This document shows, piece by piece, positions 29,257-37,918 of a DNA stretch of 64,000 nucleotides; position 1 is the stretch's first letter, and each line of letters begins with the position of its first letter. The stretch comes from Pseudohalioglobus sediminis (lineage in GTDB: Bacteria > Pseudomonadota > Gammaproteobacteria > Pseudomonadales > Halieaceae), in NCBI RefSeq assembly GCF_008370495.1, contig NZ_VTUX01000002.1, positions 372,001 to 436,000 on the forward strand, in the 5' to 3' direction. Below the pieces are notes generated by a model. That model ran no database searches. It saw nothing but the letters and a program-made list of their open reading frames with translations, and was not told the origin of the DNA. A program made the translations under genes and the position numbers.

Positions 29257-30879
29257 GTGCCCAAAACCTACCAACACGACGTACTGATCATCGGCAGTGG
29301 CGCTGCAGGACTGAGCCTGGCCCTGCACCTGCCCTCTCACTACAGGGTAGCACTGCTTTCCAAGGCCGACCTGAACCAGGGCTCCACCTACTGGGCCCAG
29401 GGTGGCATGGCGGCGGTGCTGCATGACCGGGACACGGTTGACGCACATGTCGAGGATACGCTCACCGCCGGAGCGGGCCTGTGCAAACGGGAAGCCGTGG
29501 AATTCACCGTGCGCAATAGCCGCCGCTGCGTGGAATGGCTGGTCAGCCAGGGCGTGGATTTCGACCTGCGCCAGGATCGCCCGGAGACCCAGGGGCGTGA
29601 GTTCCACCTGACCATGGAAGGGGGGCACAGTCATCGCCGCATCATTCATTCCGCCGACCGCACCGGGCGGGCCATATCCGAGGTACTGACGGAAAGAGCA
29701 CTGGCAGCGGACAACATCGAAGTTTTTACCCATCGCGTTGCCGTCGACCTCGTCAACGAGGACAATCGCTGCAGCGGGGCCTACATCCTCAACCGGGAAA
29801 ACGAACGCGTGGACCTGTTCCAGGCGCAGGCTGTCGTGCTGGCCACAGGTGGCGCCAGCAAGGCCTACCTTTATACGAGTAACCCCGATGGCGCCAGTGG
29901 CGACGGTATCGCCATGGCCTGGCGCGCGGGCTGTCGCGTGGCCAACCTGGAATTCAACCAGTTCCACCCGACCTGCCTGTACCATCCCGAGGCCAAGTCA
30001 TTCCTGGTGACCGAAGCTGTCCGCGGTGAAGGCGGCCGCCTGCTGCTGCCTGACGGCAGCCGGTTTATGGACAAGTTCGACAGCCGCGGCGAACTGGCGC
30101 CGCGCGACGTCGTCGCGCGCGCGATCGACCACGAAATGAAGCGCCTGGGTGCTGACTGCGTGTACCTGGACATTTCACACCGCCCCAGGGAATTCCTGGA
30201 AAGCCACTTCCCGACTGTAATGCAGCGCTGCCTCGAACTCGGTATGGATATGAGCAAGGAACCGATACCGGTAGTGCCTGCGGCGCACTACACCTGTGGC
30301 GGCATTATTGTCGACACCGCGGGGCGCACAGACCTACCCGGTCTCTATGCCATTGGAGAAGCATCCTGCACGGGCCTGCACGGAGCCAACCGCATGGCAT
30401 CCAATTCGCTGCTGGAATGCATCGTGTACGCCGAGTCCGCTGCCGGAGACATTGCCGGTGCACTGCAGCGTGGCGCGACACCCGCCGCTGCGCCGCCGTG
30501 GGATGAAAGCCAGGTTACCGATTCCGATGAGGATGTCGTCATCTCTCACAACTGGGACGAGCTGCGTCGCTTCATGTGGGATTACGTGGGCATCGTGCGC
30601 ACCAACAAGCGGCTGCAACGGGCCCTGCACCGGGTCACGCTGTTGCAGTCTGAAATCGCCGAGTACTACGGCAATTACAAGGTCAGCAACGACCTGCTGG
30701 AACTGCGCAATCTCGCCATGGTCGCGGAGCTGATGATTCGCTGCGCCATCGAGCGCAAGGAGAGCCGCGGCCTGCACTACACACTGGACTACCCCGAACT
30801 GCTCGCTGAAGCCGTTGACACGGTACTCAAGCCGGAAAACTCACCCCTCGAGAGCCAGGCGCACGCGCAAGCGCCTTAG
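29257..30879 (+). CDS. nadB: L-aspartate oxidase
   Basis: NadB is an FAD enzyme that oxidises L-aspartate to iminoaspartate for quinolinate and NAD synthesis. The 540-residue product has the dinucleotide motif [15 protein letters not shown], the [13 protein letters not shown] segment, ESGHSHRR-like active-site residues ([14 protein letters not shown]), and the C-terminal [16 protein letters not shown] motif. The start is GTG at 29257 after a GAAGAGG ribosome-binding site. Its divergent position next to rpoE is conserved in gammaproteobacteria. Its 3' end overlaps the convergent ygfX gene by 39 bases. Confidence 0.96.
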   Translation: MPKTYQHDVLIIGSGAAGLSLALHLPSHYRVALLSKADLNQGSTYWAQGGMAAVLHDRDTVDAHVEDTLTAGAGLCKREAVEFTVRNSRRCVEWLVSQGVDFDLRQDRPETQGREFHLTMEGGHSHRRIIHSADRTGRAISEVLTERALAADNIEVFTHRVAVDLVNEDNRCSGAYILNRENERVDLFQAQAVVLATGGASKAYLYTSNPDGASGDGIAMAWRAGCRVANLEFNQFHPTCLYHPEAKSFLVTEAVRGEGGRLLLPDGSRFMDKFDSRGELAPRDVVARAIDHEMKRLGADCVYLDISHRPREFLESHFPTVMQRCLELGMDMSKEPIPVVPAAHYTCGGIIVDTAGRTDLPGLYAIGEASCTGLHGANRMASNSLLECIVYAESAAGDIAGALQRGATPAAAPPWDESQVTDSDEDVVISHNWDELRRFMWDYVGIVRTNKRLQRALHRVTLLQSEIAEYYGNYKVSNDLLELRNLAMVAELMIRCAIERKESRGLHYTLDYPELLAEAVDTVLKPENSPLESQAHAQAP

Positions 30880-31260
30880 CTGCTGCCGATCTGAGGCGTC
30901 GGCAAATAGCCACAGCTGCCCGTGCAGGCCATTGTCCTCGCGCCAGCACAGATAGGTCACCCAGGGCAGGCAATGCGCCCGCCGCAGGGCAATACTGCGA
31001 CAGTCACTGCCCCGCTCCAGCGTCCAGCGCCCTGCGTTCCAGGCCAGCACCGCGCCTTCGACATTGGACTGACGCGCGCGGATCAAGACACCGCTCTGCA
31101 ATATTAGCAGCGCGAGCGCCAGCCAGGGATAACCATACAGGGCGGTATGCAGCACGGCAGCCGCGAAAGCCACCACCAGCACTGCCGCCGCGATGCGCCG
31201 GGTGGGTGACTCAGCGATCCTCAGGCGCAGTGTGGGTGAAATCGAGTATCTTGCCGACAA
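30841..31260 (-). CDS. ygfX: YgfX-family membrane protein
   Basis: The 139-residue protein has two adjacent hydrophobic helices (residues about 22-60) and a soluble C-terminal part. The layout and weak sequence features ([30 protein letters not shown]) agree with E. coli YgfX (135 residues), the partner encoded after sdhE and reported to affect cell division proteins. The start is uncertain: I use a TTG at 31260, which overlaps sdhE by 50 bases, because it gives the family length. The 3' end overlaps nadB by 39 bases in convergent orientation. Confidence 0.6.
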   Translation of the reverse strand: MSARYSISPTLRLRIAESPTRRIAAAVLVVAFAAAVLHTALYGYPWLALALLILQSGVLIRARQSNVEGAVLAWNAGRWTLERGSDCRSIALRRAHCLPWVTYLCWREDNGLHGQLWLFADASDRQQLRRLRVRLALEG

Positions 31261-31477
31261 TGGCTGCCAGTTCTCCGTCCTCAGGTTGTTCCCGGCGCAG
31301 GAACCAGCCGAACAGCTCCTGGTCCTCGCAACGCATCAATGCCTGGAAGCGATCGCGATCTGCTGCATCCAGCCCGGCGTAACGCATCTGCACAAATGGC
31401 TCCAACACCAGGTCGAGTTCGAGCATGCCGCGACGGGCCGCCCAGCGCATACGGTTGATTTCTTCATTGGATACCAT
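31211..31477 (-). CDS. sdhE: FAD assembly factor SdhE
   Basis: SdhE is a small protein needed for covalent flavinylation of succinate dehydrogenase. The 88-residue product carries the diagnostic RRGMLELDLVLEPF (E. coli RRGMRELD...PF) and a following acidic helix (EDQELFGWFLRREQP). It is divergent from ygfZ and upstream of ygfX, the usual gammaproteobacterial cluster. The 130-base gap to ygfZ should hold both promoters. Confidence 0.93.
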   Translation of the reverse strand: MVSNEEINRMRWAARRGMLELDLVLEPFVQMRYAGLDAADRDRFQALMRCEDQELFGWFLRREQPEDGELAAIVGKILDFTHTAPEDR

Positions 31478-31607
31478 GCCAGTCTTGCCTTGAACTATAC
31501 AGATCAGAGGCCCACATTATACCCCCATCAGGTATCACCGTGGCGACTGCTGACAGGCCCCGGTACAGGCCCTATCATTAGCCCCCTACCCCAGCGAGGA
31601 ACTCACT

Positions 31608-32543
31608 GTGACTGCCTTCTACGCTCCACTGCAACAGGAAGCACTGCTGCACATCAATGGCCCCGACGCCCTGGCATTTCTGCAGGGCCAGACCACCTGC
31701 GACACACGCAAGGTCGATGCCGGTCAGGCCACACCCGGTGCCTATTGCACACCCAAGGGGCGCATGGTTTGCGATTTCCTGCTGCTGCAACTGGGCCCGG
31801 ATCACCACGCGCTGCGCATGCGCAGGGACATCCTCGACCACGCCGCCGCCACTTTTGGCAAGTACATCGTCTTCTCCAAGGCGGAAATCGAAACGCAGCG
31901 AACAGACTGGCAGGTGATCGGCTGCTGGGGGGACGAACTCAAGGACCGCCTGAACAGGCTGGGCATCACCAGCCCCGGCGAGCGCTACGGGGTGAGCGCC
32001 GGCGAGGGCTACGTACTGGTGCAGCTTGACGACGCCGGTACGCAGTATGAGGCCTATATCGACATGCAACAGCACGCCGAACATTTCGCCGCGCTTGAGG
32101 ACGCCCTGCAGGCGGGCACCGAGAGCGCCTGGCAGGCACAGCAGATCAGGGCGGGCATCGGCCGCGTGGAGGCGGCAACGATAGAAGAGTTCCTGCCACA
32201 AATGCTGAACTACGATGTCACCGGACACGTGAGCTTCAACAAGGGATGCTATACCGGCCAGGAAATCGTCGCGCGCCTGCACTATCGCGGCAAGGCCAAA
32301 CGCCGCATGTACCTGGCCGGCCTGAACGCAGCAGCACCCATACCTGCGGGTACGTCACTGTACAGCCCTGGCTCGGATCAGGCCACGGGCACCGTGGTCA
32401 ACAGCAGCGTAGACGAACACAAATGCCTGTGCCTGGTCAGCGCCACCGAGTCAGGTATCGCCAGCGGCCTGTACCCTGAAGGCACAGACAGCTTACTCAT
32501 ACTGGCTTCGCTACCCTACACGCTGGCGGAAGACGGCGCCTAG
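31608..32543 (+). CDS. ygfZ: tRNA-modifying/Fe-S assembly protein YgfZ
   Basis: YgfZ is a folate-binding, GcvT-like protein that supports certain iron-sulfur enzymes such as MiaB. The 311-residue product contains the diagnostic NKGCYTGQEIVARLHYRGKA segment (residues about 211-230) with its conserved Cys. An N-terminal HINGPDALAFLQGQTTCD stretch is also typical. The start is GTG at 31608 after GCGAGGA. It is divergent from sdhE, the usual context. Confidence 0.93.
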   Translation: MTAFYAPLQQEALLHINGPDALAFLQGQTTCDTRKVDAGQATPGAYCTPKGRMVCDFLLLQLGPDHHALRMRRDILDHAAATFGKYIVFSKAEIETQRTDWQVIGCWGDELKDRLNRLGITSPGERYGVSAGEGYVLVQLDDAGTQYEAYIDMQQHAEHFAALEDALQAGTESAWQAQQIRAGIGRVEAATIEEFLPQMLNYDVTGHVSFNKGCYTGQEIVARLHYRGKAKRRMYLAGLNAAAPIPAGTSLYSPGSDQATGTVVNSSVDEHKCLCLVSATESGIASGLYPEGTDSLLILASLPYTLAEDGA

Positions 32544-32585
32544 CGCGCCCTGCACCGCTGCGCCCGGCGCTACCGGGGCGGAAGG

Positions 32586-34319
32586 CTAGAGGTTGGCCTC
32601 GACGGCATCGAGGAATCCGCACATATCCACTACCTTCTCGGCAGCGGGATCCGTGGTCTTGCCCTTGAGGTCGCCGGTGATGGTGCCCTGTGCAACAGTT
32701 TCGATCAACGCCGTCTTCAGGCTGCTGGCATAGTCACAGAGCGGCTGGTTGTCTTCCCTGCGGCCGAGTTCCTCGAGTGCATTGCCCACGGCAAAGATCA
32801 GCGCCGAGGAATTGAAGTTGGCTTCCTTGCCATCGGTTTCGAGGTAGCGCAGGTAAAGATCGTGGGCCGTACCGTGCGGCGCCTCGTAAAGCATGGTCCC
32901 GTCCTTGCTCTCGATGACCGAACTGGCCGTGGCAAGACTGCCGCCGAGGGCGGCGGAAATGTCGGAAAAAATATCGCCGTCAAGGTTCTGCGCAGGGTAC
33001 AGGCCCCAGCGCGGGGGATCGCAGATCATCTTGCTGAGCTGGCGCGAGGGCCGCATTATCATGAACGACGGCGGCGGCGTATCCAGTGCTGCCAGTTCCT
33101 TGCGAATTTCCAGGATAATGGAGCTGAAGACTTCGTCGTAATTAACAAACTCACGCTTGAGGCCGAAGTACACTTCTTTCTTGTTCAACGAGGCATCGCG
33201 AAACACCTGCTTGACCCAGTCCTTGATGGCGTCGCGGTCATTGGACATGAACAGGATCGGGTCATTGGCCTTGACGAAGCGGGCATGCTTTTCCTGCCCG
33301 TCCACCACCACCTTGATGATGCCGTCCTCGCTGGCAGGGGTATTGTAGCTACCATACTGGTCTCCGCCGCCTGCACTCATGCGGGAGATGGAGACATGTG
33401 CCTTGCGTTCCGGCAAACCGTAGCGCTTCAGCTGTTGCACCAGCTTGTAGAGTTTCATCCCGCTGACGTTGTCGGGCACGCCCCACAGCGCGCGTTCTGG
33501 CGGGTTGGAAATAATGCGCGCCGCCTGGGCATCGATAAGTTCATAGTGGTAGCTGAGGCCGGCCGCAGCAACCTTGTCCTTGTAATCGCTTTCGTAGATG
33601 TCTTCGATGGCTGCCCGCATGACACCGTCATAGCCTGGCACCACGGTGTCCTTCAGCCCCAGGTATATGTCGCGTTTCTCATCGAGGGCACGCTGGAAAA
33701 ACCGGTGCGCCCAGGCCTTCACTTCTTCCACGCTGTTGGTGGCAAGCATCCAGGGATCGCCCTTCTTCAGGGTACGACGGTGCAATTCCTGTGGGTCGCC
33801 GCTGCTGCCGACAAACATGACCTTGGCCACGCCGGTGGCCGCGGACAATTCACTGTAACTGAAATCGAGGCCGCCACTGTCCATGGTATCGACTTCGATG
33901 TCGCGATCGACCCAGTCCGGACGCACACTTCTCAGGTTGCGGAACTCGATATCCTCCCGCGTGATATTGCCGCCGATGCCCTTGCGAATGGCACCGTTGG
34001 GCGACTTGGTCGCCAGCTTGTCCAGTTCCGCCTCGCGGATATCCGGGTGCTTTGCCATCAACTCGTCCAGTTGCGCGCGATTCACCGTCATCCCGGCATT
34101 CTTGACACCCACTCCGTGCGTTTTCAGGGCATCGATCGCCTCCCGCACCGCCTGGCCATTCGTCACCAGGCGATTCTCTGCGGTCAGGTCCACTTCGACC
34201 AGTTCAATGTCGAGGCGCGAGGTGACGAACTGCTCCAGGATGCGCTCGAAAGCGATCTGCGCCATCTCATCCCCATGCAGAATGACCAGTGGCTTTTCGA
34301 CTTTGATCCTAGAACTCAT
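32586..34319 (-). CDS. icd: Type II isocitrate dehydrogenase with internal duplication, predicted NAD-dependent
   Basis: The N-terminal 130 residues match eukaryotic-type homodimeric IDH (GDEMAQI, KSPNGAIRKGIGG), and the C-terminal 120 residues match the end of that fold (EAPHGTA, NALEEL). At 577 residues it exceeds the usual 410 by about 165. The excess is a tandem duplication of the middle: residues about 128-295 and 296-459 align to each other (RDIYLGLKDTVVPGYD / KEVYFGLKREFVNYDE). Copy 1 keeps the Lys and ELID segment; copy 2 keeps GGGDQY and NLDGDIFSD. At the coenzyme site Asp487-Leu488 replaces the Arg-His or Lys-Tyr of NADP enzymes, predicting NAD use. As I recall, a Congregibacter litoralis enzyme with Asp487/Leu488 was shown to be NAD-specific. 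A GGGAGGAAG site precedes the ATG. Confidence 0.9.
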   Translation of the reverse strand: MSSRIKVEKPLVILHGDEMAQIAFERILEQFVTSRLDIELVEVDLTAENRLVTNGQAVREAIDALKTHGVGVKNAGMTVNRAQLDELMAKHPDIREAELDKLATKSPNGAIRKGIGGNITREDIEFRNLRSVRPDWVDRDIEVDTMDSGGLDFSYSELSAATGVAKVMFVGSSGDPQELHRRTLKKGDPWMLATNSVEEVKAWAHRFFQRALDEKRDIYLGLKDTVVPGYDGVMRAAIEDIYESDYKDKVAAAGLSYHYELIDAQAARIISNPPERALWGVPDNVSGMKLYKLVQQLKRYGLPERKAHVSISRMSAGGGDQYGSYNTPASEDGIIKVVVDGQEKHARFVKANDPILFMSNDRDAIKDWVKQVFRDASLNKKEVYFGLKREFVNYDEVFSSIILEIRKELAALDTPPPSFMIMRPSRQLSKMICDPPRWGLYPAQNLDGDIFSDISAALGGSLATASSVIESKDGTMLYEAPHGTAHDLYLRYLETDGKEANFNSSALIFAVGNALEELGRREDNQPLCDYASSLKTALIETVAQGTITGDLKGKTTDPAAEKVVDMCGFLDAVEANL

Positions 34320-34475
34320 GCTTCCTCCCGGCTGGTTAACCGGGCGTATGGGACCGTGAAAAGGTCCAACCCGGCGAAAAGCCGCAACTGTAAAGGCTTT
34401 GCTGCGGCGAGACCAGTCGATTTTAGTCGAAAGACCGCTGTCAGCGCCTGCCGTGCCCTGCCATAATCGCGGCCC

Positions 34476-35717
34476 ATGAAATCCTTCCTACCTCTAGTGC
34501 GCGCGGAATGGCGCTTGCTGCTTTTCGGTTTCCTGATGGCATTTGCCTCCAGCATGGGGCAGACCTACTTCATCGGACTGTTCAGCGGCGCAATCCGGGA
34601 CGACCTTGACCTATCCCACGGTGACTTCGGCACGCTCTACTCCGCGGCGACGCTGGCCAGTGCGTTACTGCTGCTATGGACCGGCTCCCTGGTGGACCGG
34701 ATGTCGCTGCCCCGGTACGCCTGCAGCGTGAGTCTGGGCCTCGCCCTGGCCTGCTGGCTGATGGCGGCAACACCCAATGCGCTCATACTGTTCTTCGCGC
34801 TGTTTGCCCTGCGGCACCTGGGACAGGGACTGATGAGCCTGGCCGGCAGTACCGCGATGGTACGGTATCTGGAGCACCAGAAGGGCAAGGCCAATGCCCT
34901 GGGCGGCATGGGCTACTCCTTTTCCGAAGCGTTGCTGCCCTCGCTCGCCATTGCACTGCTGGCGCTGTGGGGGTGGCGTGTGTCCTGGGTGTTCTGGGGT
35001 GCGCTGCTGGTTCTACTGCCGCCACTGGTGCTCTGGTTGCTGCGCGGGCACCGGCAACGCCACGATGCCTACCTCGCCAGCATCAATCACGGCCCCGCCG
35101 GGGACGAGACCCGCCAGCAACGCCAGTGGCGGCGAGACGAGGTCATACGGGACCCGAACTTCTACCTGTTCCTGCCGGCACTGCTGGCACAACCCCTGCT
35201 GTTCACCGGTTTCATGTTTCACCAGGTCCAGCTGGTGGACGAGAAAGGCTGGAGCTTCGCGGCGTGGGGCGGACTGTACCTGTTCTATGCGCTGATCAGC
35301 ACGCTGTGCAAATTGCTGGCGGGCCTGGTGGTGGACCGCTACGGGGCCGTGCGCCTGGTACCGCTGGTCTGCCTGCCGCTGGGAGCCGGCCTGCTGGGCC
35401 TGTCGACAGGCGACAGTTTCCTGCTCGCGATCCTGTTCATGGGCCTGATGGGGGTCTCGGTCGGCTTCTACTCCACCCTGTCTTCACCCTTCTTTGCCGA
35501 GATGTACGGCACCCTGCACCTCGGTTCCATCAAGTCCCTGACCACAGCGGCAATGGTATTCGCAACCGCTATCGCCCCGGTGCTGATGGGCTGGCTGATT
35601 GATCACGGCACCAGCATGGATAGCATGGCCCTGGGCGGTGTGCTCTACACACTGGCCGCCAGTGCGCTGGCAGCATGGGCCTTTTACCTGCGGACGCCCC
35701 CCTCAGCCTCCAACTGA
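34476..35717 (+). CDS. Major facilitator superfamily transporter
   Basis: The 413-residue protein has about 12 predicted membrane helices with a cytoplasmic loop near residue 195-225. The MFS motif A-like segment between helices 2 and 3 is GSLVDRMSLPRYA, and a matching segment GLVVDRYGAVRLV occurs in the second half. The substrate is unknown; no catabolic or biosynthetic partner lies beside it. Its 3' end overlaps the convergent PhlG-like gene by 34 bases. It is divergent from icd across 156 bases. Confidence 0.85.
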   Translation: MKSFLPLVRAEWRLLLFGFLMAFASSMGQTYFIGLFSGAIRDDLDLSHGDFGTLYSAATLASALLLLWTGSLVDRMSLPRYACSVSLGLALACWLMAATPNALILFFALFALRHLGQGLMSLAGSTAMVRYLEHQKGKANALGGMGYSFSEALLPSLAIALLALWGWRVSWVFWGALLVLLPPLVLWLLRGHRQRHDAYLASINHGPAGDETRQQRQWRRDEVIRDPNFYLFLPALLAQPLLFTGFMFHQVQLVDEKGWSFAAWGGLYLFYALISTLCKLLAGLVVDRYGAVRLVPLVCLPLGAGLLGLSTGDSFLLAILFMGLMGVSVGFYSTLSSPFFAEMYGTLHLGSIKSLTTAAMVFATAIAPVLMGWLIDHGTSMDSMALGGVLYTLAASALAAWAFYLRTPPSASN

Positions 35718-36433
35718 AAATGATTGCCGCGATCGCGCTGGGCATACAGCGCCGGGAGGAAAAACTGCAGGCTGCCTACTTCTTCTACCTGATGCCGCTG
35801 CCACTGCGCCATAAACTGTGGATGGAATACCCACGTACGGATCGCCAGGTTCACCAGCGGCCCCAGCAGTGGCCAGTCCACCCCGATGATCGCGTCGACG
35901 CGGTAACGGGTGCCCCCCGCTTCGGCCTGCCAGTGGTGTTCGACGCGCCCCATATCAAGCCCGGCAAACTGCGGCACCGCCAGCATGCCCTGGTCGGAGA
36001 ATGATCGCAGGCGCGCCCTGCCGCGACTGTCATAGGGACCAAACCATTCTTCACGCATGATCATGGCGCCACGACCCATTCCCGCCACCCCGTTTTCAGC
36101 GGGGTCCAGCACCCGGATACGCCCGTGTTCGGTGGGATGAAAAATATGATAGAGCGGGTACCTGGTACCAGCATAGTCAATGGTGGAAATTGGCAGCTGG
36201 CGATAGAACCACGCCACCATTTGCGGACTGATATCACGCAGGAACAGGTGCTCGACCTCGTTCCTGATACGCCCATAATCATCCACATACCAGTGCACCG
36301 ATGCCTGACGGTAATCGGGCAGCACCCAGGGCAGTTGTCGCGGCGCATCCCGCTTCAATGGGGCCGGCACCACAAACCAGGCGCCCAGCACCACCACCAG
36401 CACCGGGATCACTGCCAGCAACCACTTTTTCAT
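35684..36433 (-). CDS. Membrane-anchored protein resembling DAPG (PhlG-type) hydrolases
   Basis: The ATG at 36433 follows GGAGGGTGGG and gives 249 residues. A short basic start and one hydrophobic helix (WLLAVIPVLVVVLGAWFVV) suggest an uncleaved anchor or lipid-free signal, with the rest periplasmic. The soluble part has RYPLYHIFHPTEHGRI, REEWFG and a C-terminal His-x3-Glu (RHQVEEVGSLQFF). This pattern resembles the zinc-binding residues of PhlG-type 2,4-diacetylphloroglucinol hydrolases. The family call is tentative and the substrate unknown. A generic SRPBCC-like lipid- or aromatic-binding protein is the alternative. Confidence 0.5.
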   Translation of the reverse strand: MKKWLLAVIPVLVVVLGAWFVVPAPLKRDAPRQLPWVLPDYRQASVHWYVDDYGRIRNEVEHLFLRDISPQMVAWFYRQLPISTIDYAGTRYPLYHIFHPTEHGRIRVLDPAENGVAGMGRGAMIMREEWFGPYDSRGRARLRSFSDQGMLAVPQFAGLDMGRVEHHWQAEAGGTRYRVDAIIGVDWPLLGPLVNLAIRTWVFHPQFMAQWQRHQVEEVGSLQFFLPALYAQRDRGNHFQLEAEGGVRR

Positions 36434-36605
36434 CGCCCACCCTCCTGCACGCAAGCTCGCATGATGACATCCTGTATCGAGCACGCCAACTGCGCCCGGG
36501 GCTGTTGCAGGCGTCTGCACACCAGCGCAGGCAGCAGCTCTCGCTTGTGGCCAAGTCTGGTAGTATTCGCGGCGGATCAATACCACCACAGACGACGGTG
36601 ACACC

Positions 36606-37184
36606 ATGCCAGTGCAGAAAACCTACATCGACGCCAACCAGCTACTACTGGATTCCTATGAACTGGCCCTGCATGTTTTGGAGAGTTCTTACACGCCCGA
36701 CTACATTGTTGGCGTATGGCGTGGTGGCGCACCGGTTGGCATCGCCATACAGGAGCTACTGCATTTTCTCGGGCTGCAAACGGATCATATCGCGATTCGC
36801 ACCTCCCACTACACTGGGATTGGCCAGACTGCTGCTTCAGTGAGCGTGCATGGGCTGGGGTATCTCGTGAAGCGGGTCAAGGCCGACAGCAGGCTGCTGC
36901 TGGTGGATGATGTCTTCGACACCGGGCGCAGCGTGGAACAGGTCATCCTCGACCTTGAGCGTCGCTGCGGTGAAAACATGCCACAGGTGAAGATAGCCAC
37001 CCCCTACTTCAAGCCAGCCAACAACCTCACCAGCCTGGAGCCCGATTTCTATCTGCATGAGCGCGATGAATGGCTGGTGTTTCCGCACGAACTGGACGGC
37101 CTCAGCGACAGCGAAATCGCCGAGCAGAAACCCGGGCTCGGGCACCTGCGTGACCGCATCCTGCGCCATCGCCAGGCGCTTTAG
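36606..37184 (+). CDS. Phosphoribosyltransferase-family protein
   Basis: The 192-residue protein has the type I phosphoribosyltransferase fold. The PRPP-binding motif is LLLVDDVFDTGRSVEQV (residues about 98-114), an early VGVWRGGAPVGIAIQE corresponds to the pyrophosphate loop, and a hood-like C-terminus follows. It resembles hypoxanthine or xanthine-guanine phosphoribosyltransferases, but I cannot assign the base. It is divergent from the PhlG-like gene (172-base gap) and convergent with ung, 11 bases away. It could be a purine salvage enzyme. Confidence 0.75.
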   Translation: MPVQKTYIDANQLLLDSYELALHVLESSYTPDYIVGVWRGGAPVGIAIQELLHFLGLQTDHIAIRTSHYTGIGQTAASVSVHGLGYLVKRVKADSRLLLVDDVFDTGRSVEQVILDLERRCGENMPQVKIATPYFKPANNLTSLEPDFYLHERDEWLVFPHELDGLSDSEIAEQKPGLGHLRDRILRHRQAL

Positions 37185-37195
37185 CGCGACACCCG

Positions 37196-37906
37196 TCAGC
37201 CCTGCTCCGGCAGTGACCAGTCGATCGGTGCCTCACCGCGTTGCTGCAGGTAATCGTTGGCAGCGCGAAAATGCCCGCAGCCAAAGAATCCCCGGTGGGC
37301 GCTCAGGGGTGAAGGGTGCGGTGCCTTCAGCACGCAGTGCCGATTGCTGTCGATGATGGCGCCCTTGCGCTGGGCGTAGCTGCCCCAGAGCATAAATACC
37401 ACGCCTTCACGTTCGCGGTTGACCAGTTCGATCACGCGGTCAGTAAACGTTTCCCAGCCTTTGCCCTGGTGGGATGCCGCCCTGGCACACTCCACGGAGA
37501 GCACACTGTTCAACAGCAGAACGCCCTGGTCCGCCCAGCTGGTCAGATAACCGTGGCTGGGCACCGGCAGGCCAAGCTCCGCGTTAATCTCCTTGTAAAT
37601 GTTCTGCAGGGACGGCGGCACCTTTACTCCGGGCTTTACCGAAAAACACAGGCCGTGTGCCTGGCCTTCACCGTGATAGGGATCCTGCCCCAGAATCACC
37701 ACCTTCACCGCGTGCAGCGGCGTGTGCTCGAAAGCACTGAAGATTTCACTGCCCGCTGGAAAGATACGCTTGCCCTGGCGTTTTTCACTGCGCAAAAACT
37801 CAGCCAGCTGCTGCATGTAGGGTTGCTGGAATTCGGCGCCCAGCTTGTCCAGCCAGCTGCGTTCGAGCCTGATATCTGCCGTTGTCACGCCAGCCTCACT
37901 GCACAC
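37196..37906 (-). CDS. ung: Uracil-DNA glycosylase
   Basis: Ung excises uracil from DNA in base-excision repair. The 236-residue family-1 enzyme has the catalytic motif [17 protein letters not shown], the uracil-recognition block [10 protein letters not shown] and the [13 protein letters not shown] leucine-loop motif. I use the GTG at 37906; a GTG at 37888 is an alternative. The gene starts 12 bases after the end of the CofC-CofG-CofH fusion, so it may be read through from the F420 operon, although no functional link is known. Confidence 0.96.
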   Translation of the reverse strand: MCSEAGVTTADIRLERSWLDKLGAEFQQPYMQQLAEFLRSEKRQGKRIFPAGSEIFSAFEHTPLHAVKVVILGQDPYHGEGQAHGLCFSVKPGVKVPPSLQNIYKEINAELGLPVPSHGYLTSWADQGVLLLNSVLSVECARAASHQGKGWETFTDRVIELVNREREGVVFMLWGSYAQRKGAIIDSNRHCVLKAPHPSPLSAHRGFFGCGHFRAANDYLQQRGEAPIDWSLPEQG

Positions 37907-37918
37907 ACGGCGCCGGCC

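Noticed and set aside
28993-29985. A 330-residue minus-strand frame spanning the rpoE-nadB gap
   Set aside because: It runs antisense to the 5' part of nadB and across the promoter region; no recognisable domain.
32862-34466. A 534-residue open frame on the plus strand opposite icd
   Set aside because: High-GC antisense frame; the minus strand encodes a clear isocitrate dehydrogenase with a strong ribosome-binding site.
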